Positions 49,589-58,986 of a stretch of 64,000 bases of DNA are shown here, piece by piece. The stretch is taken from NCBI GenBank assembly GCA_000161775.1, contig GG704596.1, forward strand, positions 362,979 through 426,978, written 5' to 3'. This stretch comes from Ruegeria lacuscaerulensis ITI-1157. Its GTDB lineage: Bacteria > Pseudomonadota > Alphaproteobacteria > Rhodobacterales > Rhodobacteraceae. The notes below the pieces were generated by a model. It ran no database searches. It saw only the letters and a list, made by a program, of their open reading frames with translations, and had not been told where the DNA came from. The first letter of the stretch is position 1; each line of letters begins with the position of its first letter. The position numbers and the translations under genes were made by a program.

Positions 49589-51774
49589 TTCTGGGCTCCG
49601 GTCAGGGTCAGGGCGGCGGCCACGATCCCCTCGCGCGAGGGCAGCGGCGCGGCATAGGCGGGGCCGGTGGCGATGAAACAATCCTCGGCCACCACGCGGG
49701 CGGTGGGCAGGCCGGTTTGTTCGGCAAACAGCGTCATCAGCGCCTCGGACTGGCTGCCGGTGCGGCGGCATTCATCGACGATCAGGACGTGCCTGCAGCC
49801 CTTGGTCGCCTCCAGCAGCGCCTGTTCCGGCAGCGGCGCCAGCCAGCGCATGTCGATGATGCGGGTCTTGAGGCCCGCTGCTGCCAGTTCGGGCAGCGCC
49901 TGTTTCGACAGGTAATGGCCGTTGCCGTAGGTCAGGATCGCCAGATCGGTGCCGTCGCCATGCACGCCCACTTCGCCCAGCGCGATGCGTTCGCCGGGCG
50001 CGGGATAGCGGGTCATCCACGCGCCGTCCTGCGCCTCGTGCAGGTCGCGCATCGGGTAGAGCGCGATGGGTTCGAGGAACACCACCACGCGCTGCTCCTC
50101 GCGCGCAAGCCGCACACATTCGCGCAGCATCCGCGCCGCGTCCGCCCCGGTCGAGGGGCAGGCGATGATGACGCCCGGAATGTCGCGCAGCACGGCCAGC
50201 GAGTTGTCGTTGTGGAAATGGCCGCCAAAGCCCTTCTGGTATCCCAGCCCCGCGATCCGCACGACCATCGGGTTGGTGAACTGCCCGTTCGAGAAGAAGG
50301 GCAGCGTAGCGGCCTCGCCCCGGATCTGGTCCTCGGCATTGTGCAGATAGGCGAGGAACTGGATCTCGGGGATCGGGACAAAGCCGTTGTGGGCCATGCC
50401 GATGGCAAGCCCAAGGATCGACTGTTCGTCCAGCAGCGTGTCGATCACCCGGTCGGGGCCGAAGCGCGCCTGCAGCTTCTGCGTCACGCCATAGACGCCG
50501 CCCTTGCGGCCCACGTCCTCGCCCATGCAGACGATCTCGCCATGTTCCAGCATCAGATCGGTCAGCGCCCAGTTGATCAGGCGCGCCATCGGCTGCGGGT
50601 CGTCCATCGCGCGCAGGTCGCTGCCGAAGGCGGCGGCGCGGGCCTCGGCGCTGGGGCCGTTGGTGGGTCTGCAGAGGCGTTTCGGCGGGATCAGGCTGGC
50701 CGCGACCTCGGCGGCGGTGGACAGATGCGGGCGGGTGGCGGCCTCGGCCGCGATGCGGTCGGTGCGGGCGCAGGTCTGTTCATAGATCTTCAGCGCCTGA
50801 TCGGGCGACAGCGCCCCGGCCTGATCCAGCAGGCGCACCGAATGCAGCAGCGGGTCGTTGGCCTCGTCGGCCTCGACCTCGGCGCGGCTGAGGTAGGTGG
50901 TGGGCACATCCGCCCCCGCGTGGCCGTAGAGGCGCACCGTCTTCAGGTGCAGGAAGGCCGGTTTGCGCCGGGTGCGGACATAGTCGGCCGCCTGCTGCGC
51001 CACCGCGAAGGTCTCAAAGATGTCCAGCCCGTTGGCCTGGAAATACCTGATACCCGGGCGATGCTCCATCGAGGCCTGAATCCAGCCCTTGGGCGTCTTG
51101 ACCGAGATGCCGATGCCGTTGTCCTCGCAGACAAAGAGCAGCGGCAGCGGGATCGACTGCACGCTGGTCCAGCCGGCGGTGTTGATCGCGCCTTGCGCGG
51201 TGGAGTGGTTGGCCGAGGCATCCCCGAAGGAACACATCGCAATACCGTCCTCAGGCAGTTGCCGGTGTTCGGGGTCGAGCCGTCGCGCCGCGCCCAGGCT
51301 GTAGGCCGCGCCCACCGCCTTGGGCAGGTGGCTGGCGATGGTCGAAGTCTGCGGCGGGATCATCAGCGCCTTGGACCCCAGCACCTTGTGCCGCCCGCCC
51401 GAAATCGGGTCCTCTTTGGAGCAGGCAAAGCTCAGCAGCATGTCCCAGGCGATCTGCTGGCCGGGCACCTGCTCGGCCCGGGCGATCTGAAAGGCGGCGT
51501 CGCGATAGTGCAGAAAGGCGATGTCGGTCGGGCGCAGGGCATGGGCCACGGCGGCCATGCCCTCGTGCCCCGACGAGCCGATGGTGTAGAACCCCTGCCC
51601 CGCCTTCTGCATCGCCCGGCTGGTGCGGTCCAGCGCACGGCTGAGGACCTGAGAGCGGAACAGCGACACCGCCTCGGGCGCGGTCAGGCCCGGGCGCGGC
51701 GGCGCGCCTGCGGGCAGGTCGCGCGCGGCGACGCGGGTCAGGAAGTTTTCGTGAACGATCTGGGCGCGATCCAT
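49585..51774 (-). CDS. Thiamine-dependent 2-oxoacid dehydrogenase, E1 alpha and beta fused
   Basis: A 729-aa protein with E1 alpha (about 1-380) and beta (about 390-729) in one chain. The thiamine diphosphate motif is GDASANHSTAQGAINTAG near the N-terminal third; the beta half has MGEDVGRKGGVYGVTQ and DTLLDEQSILGLAIGMAHNG. Such fused E1 proteins oxidatively decarboxylate branched-chain or other 2-oxoacids to an acyl group on a lipoyl or other carrier. The MDRAQIVHENF start at 51774 is favoured; MFQSD at 51801 is also possible. It is divergent from a LysR gene and overlaps the FabD-like gene. Confidence 0.9.
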   Translation of the reverse strand: MDRAQIVHENFLTRVAARDLPAGAPPRPGLTAPEAVSLFRSQVLSRALDRTSRAMQKAGQGFYTIGSSGHEGMAAVAHALRPTDIAFLHYRDAAFQIARAEQVPGQQIAWDMLLSFACSKEDPISGGRHKVLGSKALMIPPQTSTIASHLPKAVGAAYSLGAARRLDPEHRQLPEDGIAMCSFGDASANHSTAQGAINTAGWTSVQSIPLPLLFVCEDNGIGISVKTPKGWIQASMEHRPGIRYFQANGLDIFETFAVAQQAADYVRTRRKPAFLHLKTVRLYGHAGADVPTTYLSRAEVEADEANDPLLHSVRLLDQAGALSPDQALKIYEQTCARTDRIAAEAATRPHLSTAAEVAASLIPPKRLCRPTNGPSAEARAAAFGSDLRAMDDPQPMARLINWALTDLMLEHGEIVCMGEDVGRKGGVYGVTQKLQARFGPDRVIDTLLDEQSILGLAIGMAHNGFVPIPEIQFLAYLHNAEDQIRGEAATLPFFSNGQFTNPMVVRIAGLGYQKGFGGHFHNDNSLAVLRDIPGVIIACPSTGADAARMLRECVRLAREEQRVVVFLEPIALYPMRDLHEAQDGAWMTRYPAPGERIALGEVGVHGDGTDLAILTYGNGHYLSKQALPELAAAGLKTRIIDMRWLAPLPEQALLEATKGCRHVLIVDECRRTGSQSEALMTLFAEQTGLPTARVVAEDCFIATGPAYAAPLPSREGIVAAALTLTGAQK

Positions 51775-52032
51775 GAGTTCTCCGCGGTCACTTTGGAACA
51801 CCGGCGATTTGCGGCCGGCCTTTGGGTCAGGCTAGCGATGGCGGGGGCAGAAAAAAGCCAAAAACGTCCTGATACGCTGAAACCGCGCGCCATTGGCCTG
51901 TTGGCCTCTCGGCTTGGAACTGTTCGGAATGCTCATGCCGTGGGAACCGCCAGCTGCTGAATATACTTGTATTTCATTGGCAGGCTCGGAATGCCAGTGA
52001 TATTCAGTTCAAAAGGTATGAGGATTATTCAT

Positions 52033-52929
52033 ATGATTGCGCCGCGTCGTTTTCTTCCCTCAATCTCGTCTCTGTTGGCGCTCGAGGCGGTCGACCGTCT
52101 GGGCAGCGCCTCGGCGGCGGCCGAGGAATTGTCGCTGACTCAAAGCGCGATCAGCCGCCAACTGAAGGCGGTCGAAGAACAGCTGGGCGTGACGCTGATC
52201 CAACGCAACCAGATGCGGCTGCACCTGACACCTGCAGCCCGAGAATATGTGGAAACCGCGCGGGCGGCGCTGCAACAACTGGCGCAGGCTTCGCTGAAGC
52301 TGAAGGCCAACCCCACAGGCGGGTCGCTGAACCTGTCGATCCTGCCCGCTTTCGGCATGCACTGGCTGGCGCCGCGCCTGCAGGATTTCGCCCGCCGCCA
52401 CCCCGAGGTGACGGTGAACCTGAGCACGCGGCTGAAACCCTTCGATTTCGCCGCCGAGCCCTTCGACGCCGCCATCCATTTCGGCCAGCGCGACTGGGCC
52501 GGGGTGGACTACCTGCCGATCATGCGTGAACAGGTGCTGCCGGTCTGCGCGCCGGGTCTGGCGCAAAAGGCCGCTGACGGCCCCGGCTGGCTGCTGGAGG
52601 CGCCGTTGCTGCATCTCGACACCCGGCCCGACGCCTGGGAGCGGTGGTTCGCGGCACAGGGTGTATCGGCTACGGGTCTGCGTGGGATGCTGTTCGACCA
52701 GTTCTCGACCATGATCCAGGCCACCATTCACGGGCTGGGGGTAGCGCTGCTGCCCAGCTACCTGATCGCGCAAGAGCTGCAGAACGGTCGGCTGGTCCCG
52801 GCCTGCGACGGGCCGCCGGTCAGCCTCGGCGACTACTATCTGGTCTGGCCACAGAACCGGGCGGAACCGGCGCCACTGGCCTCGTTCCGGGCATGGCTGC
52901 AAGGGCAGTTGGCGACGCCCCCGGACTGA
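52033..52929 (+). CDS. LysR family regulator, divergent from the fused E1 operon
   Basis: A 298-aa LysR protein: GSASAAAEELSLTQSAISRQLKAVEEQLG helix-turn-helix, and an effector domain with SILPAFGMHWLAPRLQDFARRHPEV. The ATG at 52033 (MIAPRRFLPSI) or 52018 could be the start. It is divergent from the E1/FabD-like genes with about 260 bp between, and so likely regulates them. Confidence 0.92.
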   Translation: MIAPRRFLPSISSLLALEAVDRLGSASAAAEELSLTQSAISRQLKAVEEQLGVTLIQRNQMRLHLTPAAREYVETARAALQQLAQASLKLKANPTGGSLNLSILPAFGMHWLAPRLQDFARRHPEVTVNLSTRLKPFDFAAEPFDAAIHFGQRDWAGVDYLPIMREQVLPVCAPGLAQKAADGPGWLLEAPLLHLDTRPDAWERWFAAQGVSATGLRGMLFDQFSTMIQATIHGLGVALLPSYLIAQELQNGRLVPACDGPPVSLGDYYLVWPQNRAEPAPLASFRAWLQGQLATPPD

Positions 52930-52941
52930 TCCGCCCGAGGC

Positions 52942-53706
52942 TCAGAACTTGCCGCTGTGGTTCTTCCATTCGCCTTTGGGGGCGATCTTTTCGGTCGAGT
53001 CCCAGTGTTCGACGATCTTGCCGCCCGCAACGCGGAACAGATCGTAAAAGGCGGCAGGGACACCGTCGAACTCGCCTTCGCACTGGGTCAGAACGAAATC
53101 GCCCTGGGCCAACACGCGGTGCAGCCGCTGGTAGTCGATCTGCCGCCGGCCCGCGCGGTGTTCGGACAGCGCCTCCTGCAAGACAAAGACGTCATCGCTC
53201 AGTCGCGGGTTGTGCTCGGTGAACGTTTCGGCATCCAGAAAGGTCCGCAACCCGTCCAGATCACCGCCCACCAGAACACGTTCGACAAAGGCGCGGACAA
53301 TGGCGCGGTTGTCTTCGGTCCGGTCAAGGTCACTCGCCTCGGTGGGTTCTTCCACCATGGAATGGCCGGATAGGTTCGGACCTTGCCGCGGCTGGATGTT
53401 GTCCCAATGCTCGACCGCGCGCCCGTCTTCAAAGCGGAACAGCTCGAACCCGATATTACGGCGCGAGAAATCGTACTCGGTATGGGCGAACACGAAGTCT
53501 CCGTCCTCGAAGGCCCGCACGATGTTGACCCGCGGAGAGGTCCGAGACAGGCGCTGAAACAGCACCGCCAAGCCCTCGCTGCCTTCGTGGGTCTGCGGGT
53601 TGTGCTGGATGTATTTCGCCTCGTTGACCACCGCGACCGGCCCCGGATCGCCGGTTTCGATGCTTTTCAGCAACGCGCAGATCCGGTCCCTGTTCGATGC
53701 GGTCAT
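52942..53706 (-). CDS. Tandem NTF2-like (SnoaL) domain protein
   Basis: A 254-aa protein made of two SnoaL-like halves: the first with YIQHNPQTHEGSEGLAVLFQRLS and VFAHTEYDFSRRNIGFELFRFEDGRAVEHWDNIQP, the second with FTEHNPRLSDDVFVLQEAL and YDLFRVAGGKIVEHWDSTE. The repeat of EHW-D and HNP motifs shows duplication. This group may be polyketide-cyclase-like or catabolic isomerases; the substrate is unknown. Start at the ATG 53706 (MTASNRDRIC). Confidence 0.88.
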   Translation of the reverse strand: MTASNRDRICALLKSIETGDPGPVAVVNEAKYIQHNPQTHEGSEGLAVLFQRLSRTSPRVNIVRAFEDGDFVFAHTEYDFSRRNIGFELFRFEDGRAVEHWDNIQPRQGPNLSGHSMVEEPTEASDLDRTEDNRAIVRAFVERVLVGGDLDGLRTFLDAETFTEHNPRLSDDVFVLQEALSEHRAGRRQIDYQRLHRVLAQGDFVLTQCEGEFDGVPAAFYDLFRVAGGKIVEHWDSTEKIAPKGEWKNHSGKF

Positions 53707-53884
53707 GGGGCCTCCTGCCCGGTGGCGGTCGCGCCACACCGATCAGTGTGGCAGACCGCCGGATATCCGCCAACAGCGCCGATCAATGGCACCACCGCCG
53801 CGGCCGAGCATCGCTCGGGCGCGGCCGGGCCCAACCGGAGGAGGCGGCCCGCAAGGGCCGTTGACGACGGGCGGGAGCGCCCGG

Positions 53885-55041
53885 TCAGACGTCGATCGAG
53901 CGGGCGATGAGTTCTTTCATCACCTCGTTGGTGCCGCCATAGATCATCTGCACCCGCGCATCCGCGTAAAGCCGCGCGATCGGGTATTCCATCATGAAGC
54001 CATAGCCCCGAACAGCTGCAGGCATTCATGCATGATCTCGTTCTGCACCTCGGACCCCCAGTATTTCACCATCGAGGCGGTGGCCGCGTCCAGCTGCCCG
54101 GCCTCCAGCTTCGCGATGCAGTCATTGACGAAGCTGCGCAGCACCTCGGCCTTGGTCTTGCATTCCGCCAGCTTGAACCGCGTGTTCTGGAAGTCCATCA
54201 CCCGTTGGCCGAACGCCTTGCGTTCCTGGGTGTATTTGACCGTCTCGGCGATGGCGAAATCGATCGCGCCCAGCGCCATGATGCCGATGGTCAGACGCTC
54301 CCACGGCAGTTGCTTCATCAGCTGATAGAAGCCCTGCCCTTCTTCGGAGCCCAGAAGGTTGGTCATCGGCACCTTCACATCCTCGAAGAACAGCTCAGCC
54401 GTGTCATTGGCCTTCATGCCCAGCTTCTTGAGGTTACGCCCCCGGCGGAAGCCCTCGGCCCCCTCGGTCTCGACCGCGATCAGCGACACACCCTTGGCCC
54501 CCAGCGACTTGTCGGTTTTGGCGGCCACGATGATCAGGTCGGCGGTCTGGCCGTTGGTGATGAAGATCTTGGACCCGTTCATCCGGTAGGAATTGCCATC
54601 CTTCTCGGCCGTAGTGCGGATCGCCTGCACGTCCGAACCGGTGCTCGGTTCAGTCATTGCCAGCGCGCCGACCATCTCGCCCGAGGCCAGCTTGGGCAGC
54701 CATTTGCGCTTTTGGTCCTCGCTGCCATAGGCGGTGATGTAGTGGATCACGATCGACTGGATGCCATAGCCCCAGCCCGCATCCCCGCGCGAGGTCTGCT
54801 CATAGATCGTGACCGCATCAAAACCCATGCCGCCGCCGACACCGCCGAATTCCTCGGGGATGGCCCCGGCCATCAGCCCGGTTTCCCCGGCCTTGCGCCA
54901 GAAGTCGCGATCAACCACGCCCTGCTCGGCCCAGGCCTCGATGTTGGGCACCAGCTCATCATCCATGAACCGTCCGGCCATTTCGGCAAACATGCGGTGT
55001 TCGTCAGTGACCCAAGGGGCGGTCGAAGTAAAAAGCGACAT
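53885..55041 (-). pseudogene. Acyl-CoA dehydrogenase with a one-base frameshift near its 3' end
   Basis: An acyl-CoA dehydrogenase of about 385 residues: MTEPSTGSDVQAIRTTA with the FAD/substrate contacts, a long helical C-terminus with AFGQRVMDFQNTRFKLAE and MVKYWGSEVQNEIMHECLQLFG. The frame then reads AMAS and stops at 53992, whereas with one extra G at 54006-54009 it would continue GYGFMMEYPIARLYADARVQ and end at 53885, as in intact family members. The catalytic Glu region is upstream and intact. Either a real frameshift mutation or a sequencing error in a G run. Confidence 0.85.
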
Positions 55042-55149
55042 GATTGGTTCTCCGGAATTCTGTTGACGAAAAGGGTAGCTTTCGCCATCGATTCCGCCAA
55101 TCCGGGTGACGCCGCGTCGGTTTGCCCCGCTACGCAACGTCCTTTGGCG

Positions 55150-55941
55150 TCAATGCCCTACGCGGTGCCGGGCGCCGGGCGGCGGCGGCGTTTCCGGGGC
55201 GCCGGCGAAACACTGGGCAATGGCCATCCACTCCTGCGCGACCGGCCCCTGAACCGACAGGCCGGTATCCGCCACGTTCCGGGTCTGGGTCACCACGCGC
55301 GCGAAGTCGACGGCCAGCCCTTCAATCAGGTCGGGACCGGGCGCGCCGAATTCCCACAGCGCCCCCGAGGGCGCGGTCAGGCGAAGATGTGGCAGCACCG
55401 GCGGCACCGGGCGGCCATGCACCGTGAAGGTCCAGCCAAAGGTGTTCACCCCCAGAACGACGATGTTGCGGATCCGGTCGGTCTCGGGCCGGGTCAGGCC
55501 AAGAATGTCGAATACTTCCTGCCCATGCGCCCAGGTCTCCATCTGCCGGGCGGTCATCGAGGACCGCACCGACATGTCCGGCCCCACCCATTTCACCCGC
55601 GCCTTGGGGTCCAGCAGAGCCCAACAATAAGCCATGCGGGTGTACAGATCGCGCCAGGCCAGCCGCAGGTCATGGCCCCGTTCGGGGATCACGGCGTTTT
55701 CCGTGGCACGAAAGCCCTCGGCCTGGATGCGCGGCATCACCTGCTGCACCCTTGCGTCGAACGCATCCGGATCGCGCTGCGACAGGTCGGCCATCTGGTT
55801 CCAGAAATGCAGGTGCACCAGCACGTCGTCGATCGTCCAGCCCTTGAACTGGGTCACGGTGCGCCAGTCGCTGGCAGCAAGACCCTCAAGGGCGCGGTCG
55901 AGAACCTGGCATTCCTCAAAGAAATCCGCAGCTTGATCCAT
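55150..55941 (-). CDS. TIGR03084-like (maleylpyruvate isomerase/DinB-type metal-binding) protein
   Basis: A 263-aa protein of the mycothiol maleylpyruvate isomerase/DinB-like fold: FKGWTIDDVLVHLHFWNQMADLS with metal-ligand His, ETWAHGQEVFDILGL (second ligand His) and the C-terminal domain with LRLTAPSGALWEFG. Members with the TIGR03084 label occur with acyl-CoA dehydrogenases. Start ATG 55941; the upstream extension to 56085 is the intergenic and regulator region. It lies 49 bp after the TetR gene on the same strand. Confidence 0.85.
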   Translation of the reverse strand: MDQAADFFEECQVLDRALEGLAASDWRTVTQFKGWTIDDVLVHLHFWNQMADLSQRDPDAFDARVQQVMPRIQAEGFRATENAVIPERGHDLRLAWRDLYTRMAYCWALLDPKARVKWVGPDMSVRSSMTARQMETWAHGQEVFDILGLTRPETDRIRNIVVLGVNTFGWTFTVHGRPVPPVLPHLRLTAPSGALWEFGAPGPDLIEGLAVDFARVVTQTRNVADTGLSVQGPVAQEWMAIAQCFAGAPETPPPPGARHRVGH

Positions 55942-55990
55942 GACGCTCCCACTCTCTGCCCGTTGGGCCACTAAAGCGGGTTTCGGCCGG

Positions 55991-56554
55991 TCAGGCCAGT
56001 GCGTTCTGCAAAAGGACCTGCGCGGCCTCTTTCGCATCGCGCGCCGGGTCGCAGCTGTGCAGCAGCACGGCGGTGACGATCGCACCCTCTTTCAACAGCA
56101 GCAGCTGGCAGGCCAGCTTGTCCGGGTCCCGCGCGCCGGCCTTGCGACACAGGTCGGTGAAATATTCCAGCAGCAGGCGCTTGTGCTCTCCGGCCTGCAC
56201 GTGGATCGGGTGGTCGGGGTCCTGATATTCGGCCCCCGCCTTGATGAACATGCAGCCGCGAAAGTTATCCTCGCGGAACCATTCGCCCAGCGCGTCGAAC
56301 GCGGCCAGCAGTTGATCGGCGGGGGTGTCGGCCAGCTCCTCGATCCGGCGCACGAACCAGTTGCGGAAATTCTCGTCCCGCAGGCGCAGCACCGCCAGAA
56401 TCAGCTCTTCCTTGGTGCGGAAATGCTTGTACATCGAGGTCTTGGACACGCCGGTTTCGACCACCAGCCGGTCCATTCCGGTGGCGTGAAACCCGTCGCG
56501 GTAAAACACCTGCAGTGCTTTACGGACCAGCTCGTCCCGTTTGTTCGGACGCAT
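55991..56554 (-). CDS. TetR/AcrR family regulator
   Basis: A 187-aa TetR protein: RDELVRKALQVFYRDGFHATGMDRLVVETGVSKTSMYKHFRTKEELI helix-turn-helix domain, then an alpha-helical ligand domain. It is transcribed leftwards, with the TIGR03084-like and acyl-CoA dehydrogenase genes downstream. The upstream 300 bp hold three copies of a GATCTGTAC half-site (56571-56584, 56701-56718, 56731-56748), good candidates for its operator and implying autoregulation plus control of the divergent gene set from 56764. Confidence 0.92.
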   Translation of the reverse strand: MRPNKRDELVRKALQVFYRDGFHATGMDRLVVETGVSKTSMYKHFRTKEELILAVLRLRDENFRNWFVRRIEELADTPADQLLAAFDALGEWFREDNFRGCMFIKAGAEYQDPDHPIHVQAGEHKRLLLEYFTDLCRKAGARDPDKLACQLLLLKEGAIVTAVLLHSCDPARDAKEAAQVLLQNALA

Positions 56555-56570
56555 GATTCGGCTCCTTTGC

Positions 56571-56584
56571 GTACAGATCAGTAC
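56571..56584. promoter_or_regulatory. Candidate TetR operator overlapping its own upstream region
   Basis: GTACAGATCAGTAC is an inverted-repeat-like site 17 bp upstream of the TetR start codon. Its half-site is the reverse complement of the GATCTGTAC found twice upstream of the divergent genes. Confidence 0.6.
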
Positions 56585-56700
56585 ATAATGCCTTTGCCAC
56601 GCAGGTGCAATTCACACCGCTGAAGGCACTGTTTTTTAATCATATTCTCCATCCGGAAAGGCTGAGTATAAAACTTTTTTCGGCTCAAGGGTTGAAAAAG

Positions 56701-56748
56701 TTAACCGTTCTGTACACCTTATCAGCACAGTTTACCGATCTGTACACC
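56701..56748 (+). promoter_or_regulatory. Two direct operator-like repeats, 30 bp apart
   Basis: TTAACCGTTCTGTACACC (56701-56718) and TTTACCGATCTGTACACC (56731-56748) match at 16 of 18 positions. They lie just upstream of a small open frame at 56764 and the DUF1348 gene, and share their core with 56571-56584. Three periods of a DNA turn apart, they fit two dimers on the same face. Confidence 0.6.
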
Positions 56749-56763
56749 CAAAGGATTTGACCG

Positions 56764-56847
56764 ATGCGACGCCGCGCCAGCCCATTTCCCGCAAGCTATG
56801 TTCCCTTCCTTCTGACCGTGGCCCTTCTGGCCGCCACCCTCGCCTGA
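56764..56847 (+). CDS. Possible 27-aa hydrophobic peptide
   Basis: A short frame [20 protein letters not shown] followed by LLAATLA: a basic start and one hydrophobic segment. AAGGA lies 8 nt before the ATG, and the operator repeats lie just upstream. It ends 11 bp before the DUF1348 start. It could be a leader peptide or a small membrane protein; evidence is limited to composition and the ribosome-binding site. Confidence 0.35.
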   Translation: MRRRASPFPASYVPFLLTVALLAATLA

Positions 56848-56858
56848 AAGCCACGACC

Positions 56859-57323
56859 ATGACGCGCCCACCCTTGCCCCCGTTCACGACGCAGACCGCC
56901 ATCGAAAAGGTCCGCAAGGCCGAAGATGCCTGGAACAGCCGCAACCCCGACGTCGTGACCCCGGCCTATACCGAGGACAGCCAATGGCGGAACCGGTCCG
57001 AGTTCCTGACCGGCCACGCCGAGATCCACGCCTTTCTGACCCGCAAATGGCGCACGGAACTGGACTATCGCCTGATCAAGGAGTTGTGGGCCTGTGACGG
57101 CACCCGCATCGCGGTGCGCTATGCCTATGAATGGCACGACGACAGCGGCCAGTGGTTCCGGTCCTACGGCAACGAAAACTGGGAGTTCGCCGCCGATGGC
57201 CGGATGGCCCAGCGACATACGTCCTTGAACGATCTGCCCATCAGCGATGCCCAGCGCCTGTTTCACTGGCCCCTAGGGCCGCGGCCCGCCGACCATCCCG
57301 GCCTGTCCGAACTGAACCTGTGA
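56859..57323 (+). CDS. DUF1348 family NTF2-like protein
   Basis: A 154-aa protein: [48 protein letters not shown] and [46 protein letters not shown] match DUF1348, an NTF2-fold family of unknown function. Start ATG 56859 (MTRPPLPPF). It is followed 13 bp later by the flavin-split-barrel gene, and so lies in a rightward operon opposite to the TetR gene. Confidence 0.92.
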   Translation: MTRPPLPPFTTQTAIEKVRKAEDAWNSRNPDVVTPAYTEDSQWRNRSEFLTGHAEIHAFLTRKWRTELDYRLIKELWACDGTRIAVRYAYEWHDDSGQWFRSYGNENWEFAADGRMAQRHTSLNDLPISDAQRLFHWPLGPRPADHPGLSELNL

Positions 57324-57336
57324 AAGGAGGCAGCCA

Positions 57337-57951
57337 ATGCCCCGCGCCTTTTCCGAACTGACCTTCACCCCCGCCGTCCGCGCGCATCAAGAGCGGATGG
57401 GGTCCGCCGCCTCTTACTCCAAGTTCATCGACGGCGGCCCGCAGCAGGGCCACCTGATCGGCCCCGCCGAGCAAGCCTTCATCGAGGCGCGCGACGGGTT
57501 CTATCAATCCACCGTGTCCGAGACCGGCTGGCCCTATGTGCAGTATCGCGGCGGGCCTGCGGGGTTTCTGAGGGTGCTGGACGACCGGACCATCGGCTAC
57601 GCCGATTTTTCGGGCAACAAGCAGTATATCTCGCGCGGGAATTTGGACGGCAATGACCGGATCGCGCTGATCCTGATGGACTATGCCAACCAGCGCAGGC
57701 TCAAGATTCTGGGCCGCGTGGACTTTCGCGAAGGCGCCGAGGCCGCGCGCGACCTTTTCCCCGACGCGGCCGAGGCCGAACGCGCGGCGATCATCCATGT
57801 CGCGGCGCTGGACTGGAACTGCCCGCGCCACATCACCCCCCGCTTCACCGAGGCCGAGCTGCGCCCGCATCTGAACGCGCTTGGCGGCCAGCTGGCCCAG
57901 CTAAAGGCCGAGAACGACCAACTGAAGCAGGCTCTGGCCCGGAAAGCCTGA
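57337..57951 (+). CDS. Pyridoxamine 5'-phosphate oxidase family protein
   Basis: A 204-aa split-barrel flavin-binding protein: TVSETGWPYVQYRGGPAGFLRVLDDRTIGYADFSGNKQYISRGNL and RIALILMDYANQRRLKILGRVDF match the PNPOx-like family that binds FMN or F420. A C-terminal coiled coil (QLAQLKAENDQLKQALA) is unusual. AAAGGAGG precedes the ATG. Substrate unknown, likely an oxidoreductase in the same operon as DUF1348 and the hydrolase. Confidence 0.9.
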   Translation: MPRAFSELTFTPAVRAHQERMGSAASYSKFIDGGPQQGHLIGPAEQAFIEARDGFYQSTVSETGWPYVQYRGGPAGFLRVLDDRTIGYADFSGNKQYISRGNLDGNDRIALILMDYANQRRLKILGRVDFREGAEAARDLFPDAAEAERAAIIHVAALDWNCPRHITPRFTEAELRPHLNALGGQLAQLKAENDQLKQALARKA

Positions 57952-57999
57952 GCCAACCCCCGAGACCCCGAACCCGTCAGCAACAGGAGTATCAATGCC

Positions 58000-58980
58000 A
58001 TGCTACGTTCCATCGCCAACACCCTCGCCACCCTGACCGCCGGATCGGTCTTTGCCGTCTCGGTCGTGACCGTCGGCTTCTACCTCTCGCCCGAGGCCGT
58101 GCGCGCCGCCGAGCCCGACCCGTTCCAGACCCAGTTCCGCGCCCAGACCATCGACGGCATGAAGATCGCCTATCGCGAGGCCGGCGACCCGGCCAACCCG
58201 ACGGTCCTGCTGCTGCACGGTTTTCCGACCTCGTCGCACATGTTCCGCAACTTGATCCCGGTGCTCGCGCAGGATTACCACGTGATCGCACCCGACTATC
58301 CCGGTTTTGGTGCATCCGACATGCCAGCGGCGGATGAATACGACTACAGCTTTGCCGGCACCGCGCGGATGATGACCGAGCTGCTGGATGCGAAGGGCGT
58401 CGATCGCTATGCCGTTTACCTGATGGATTACGGCGCGCCGGTGGGGTTCCGGATGTTCGCCGAGGATCCCGACCGCGTGACCGGCTTCATCATCCAGAAC
58501 GGCAATGCCTATGACGAGGGCCTGCGCGAGTTCTGGGACCCGATCAAGGCCTATTGGGCCGATCCGACCAAGGAAAACGGCGACGCCCTGCGCGCCTTCC
58601 TGACCATGGACGCCACCCAGTGGCAGTTCACCCACGGCACCCAGAACCCCGACGCGATCAGCCCGGACAATTTCTGGCATGTCCAGTACCTGCTGGACCG
58701 CCCCGGAAACCAGGAAGTGCAGCTTGAGATGTTCCTGGATTACGGCACCAATGTGGGCGAATACCCCAAATGGCAGGCCATGTTCCGCGAACATCAGCCA
58801 CCCGCGCTGTTGATGTGGGGCAAGAATGACGTGATCTTCCCCGAAGAGGGCGCGCATCCCTACAAGAACGATCTGACCGATCTGGAGTTCCACATCCTCG
58901 ACACCGGGCATTTCGCGCTCGAGGAATTCGGCCCCGAGATCGCCGCCGAAATGCAGGACTTCCTGGCCCGCATCAACTGA
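58000..58980 (+). CDS. Exported alpha/beta hydrolase with Asp nucleophile
   Basis: A 326-aa alpha/beta hydrolase. An N-terminal signal-like segment (about 1-36, hydrophobic core TLTAGSVFAVSVVTVGFYL, A-R-A-A cleavage region) suggests export. Oxyanion motif LLLHGFPTSS, nucleophile elbow YLMDYGAPVG with Asp as nucleophile as in epoxide hydrolases and haloalkane dehalogenases, acid in MWGKNDVIFP, His in DTGHFALEEFG. Complete triad. It follows the split-barrel gene by 48 bp, and PhzF follows it after a GC hairpin. Confidence 0.9.
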   Translation: MLRSIANTLATLTAGSVFAVSVVTVGFYLSPEAVRAAEPDPFQTQFRAQTIDGMKIAYREAGDPANPTVLLLHGFPTSSHMFRNLIPVLAQDYHVIAPDYPGFGASDMPAADEYDYSFAGTARMMTELLDAKGVDRYAVYLMDYGAPVGFRMFAEDPDRVTGFIIQNGNAYDEGLREFWDPIKAYWADPTKENGDALRAFLTMDATQWQFTHGTQNPDAISPDNFWHVQYLLDRPGNQEVQLEMFLDYGTNVGEYPKWQAMFREHQPPALLMWGKNDVIFPEEGAHPYKNDLTDLEFHILDTGHFALEEFGPEIAAEMQDFLARIN

Positions 58981-58986
58981 CCCCTT

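Noticed and set aside
49435-51960. An 841-codon plus-strand frame
   Set aside because: Antisense shadow of the E1 fusion and FabD-like genes; no motif, odd composition.
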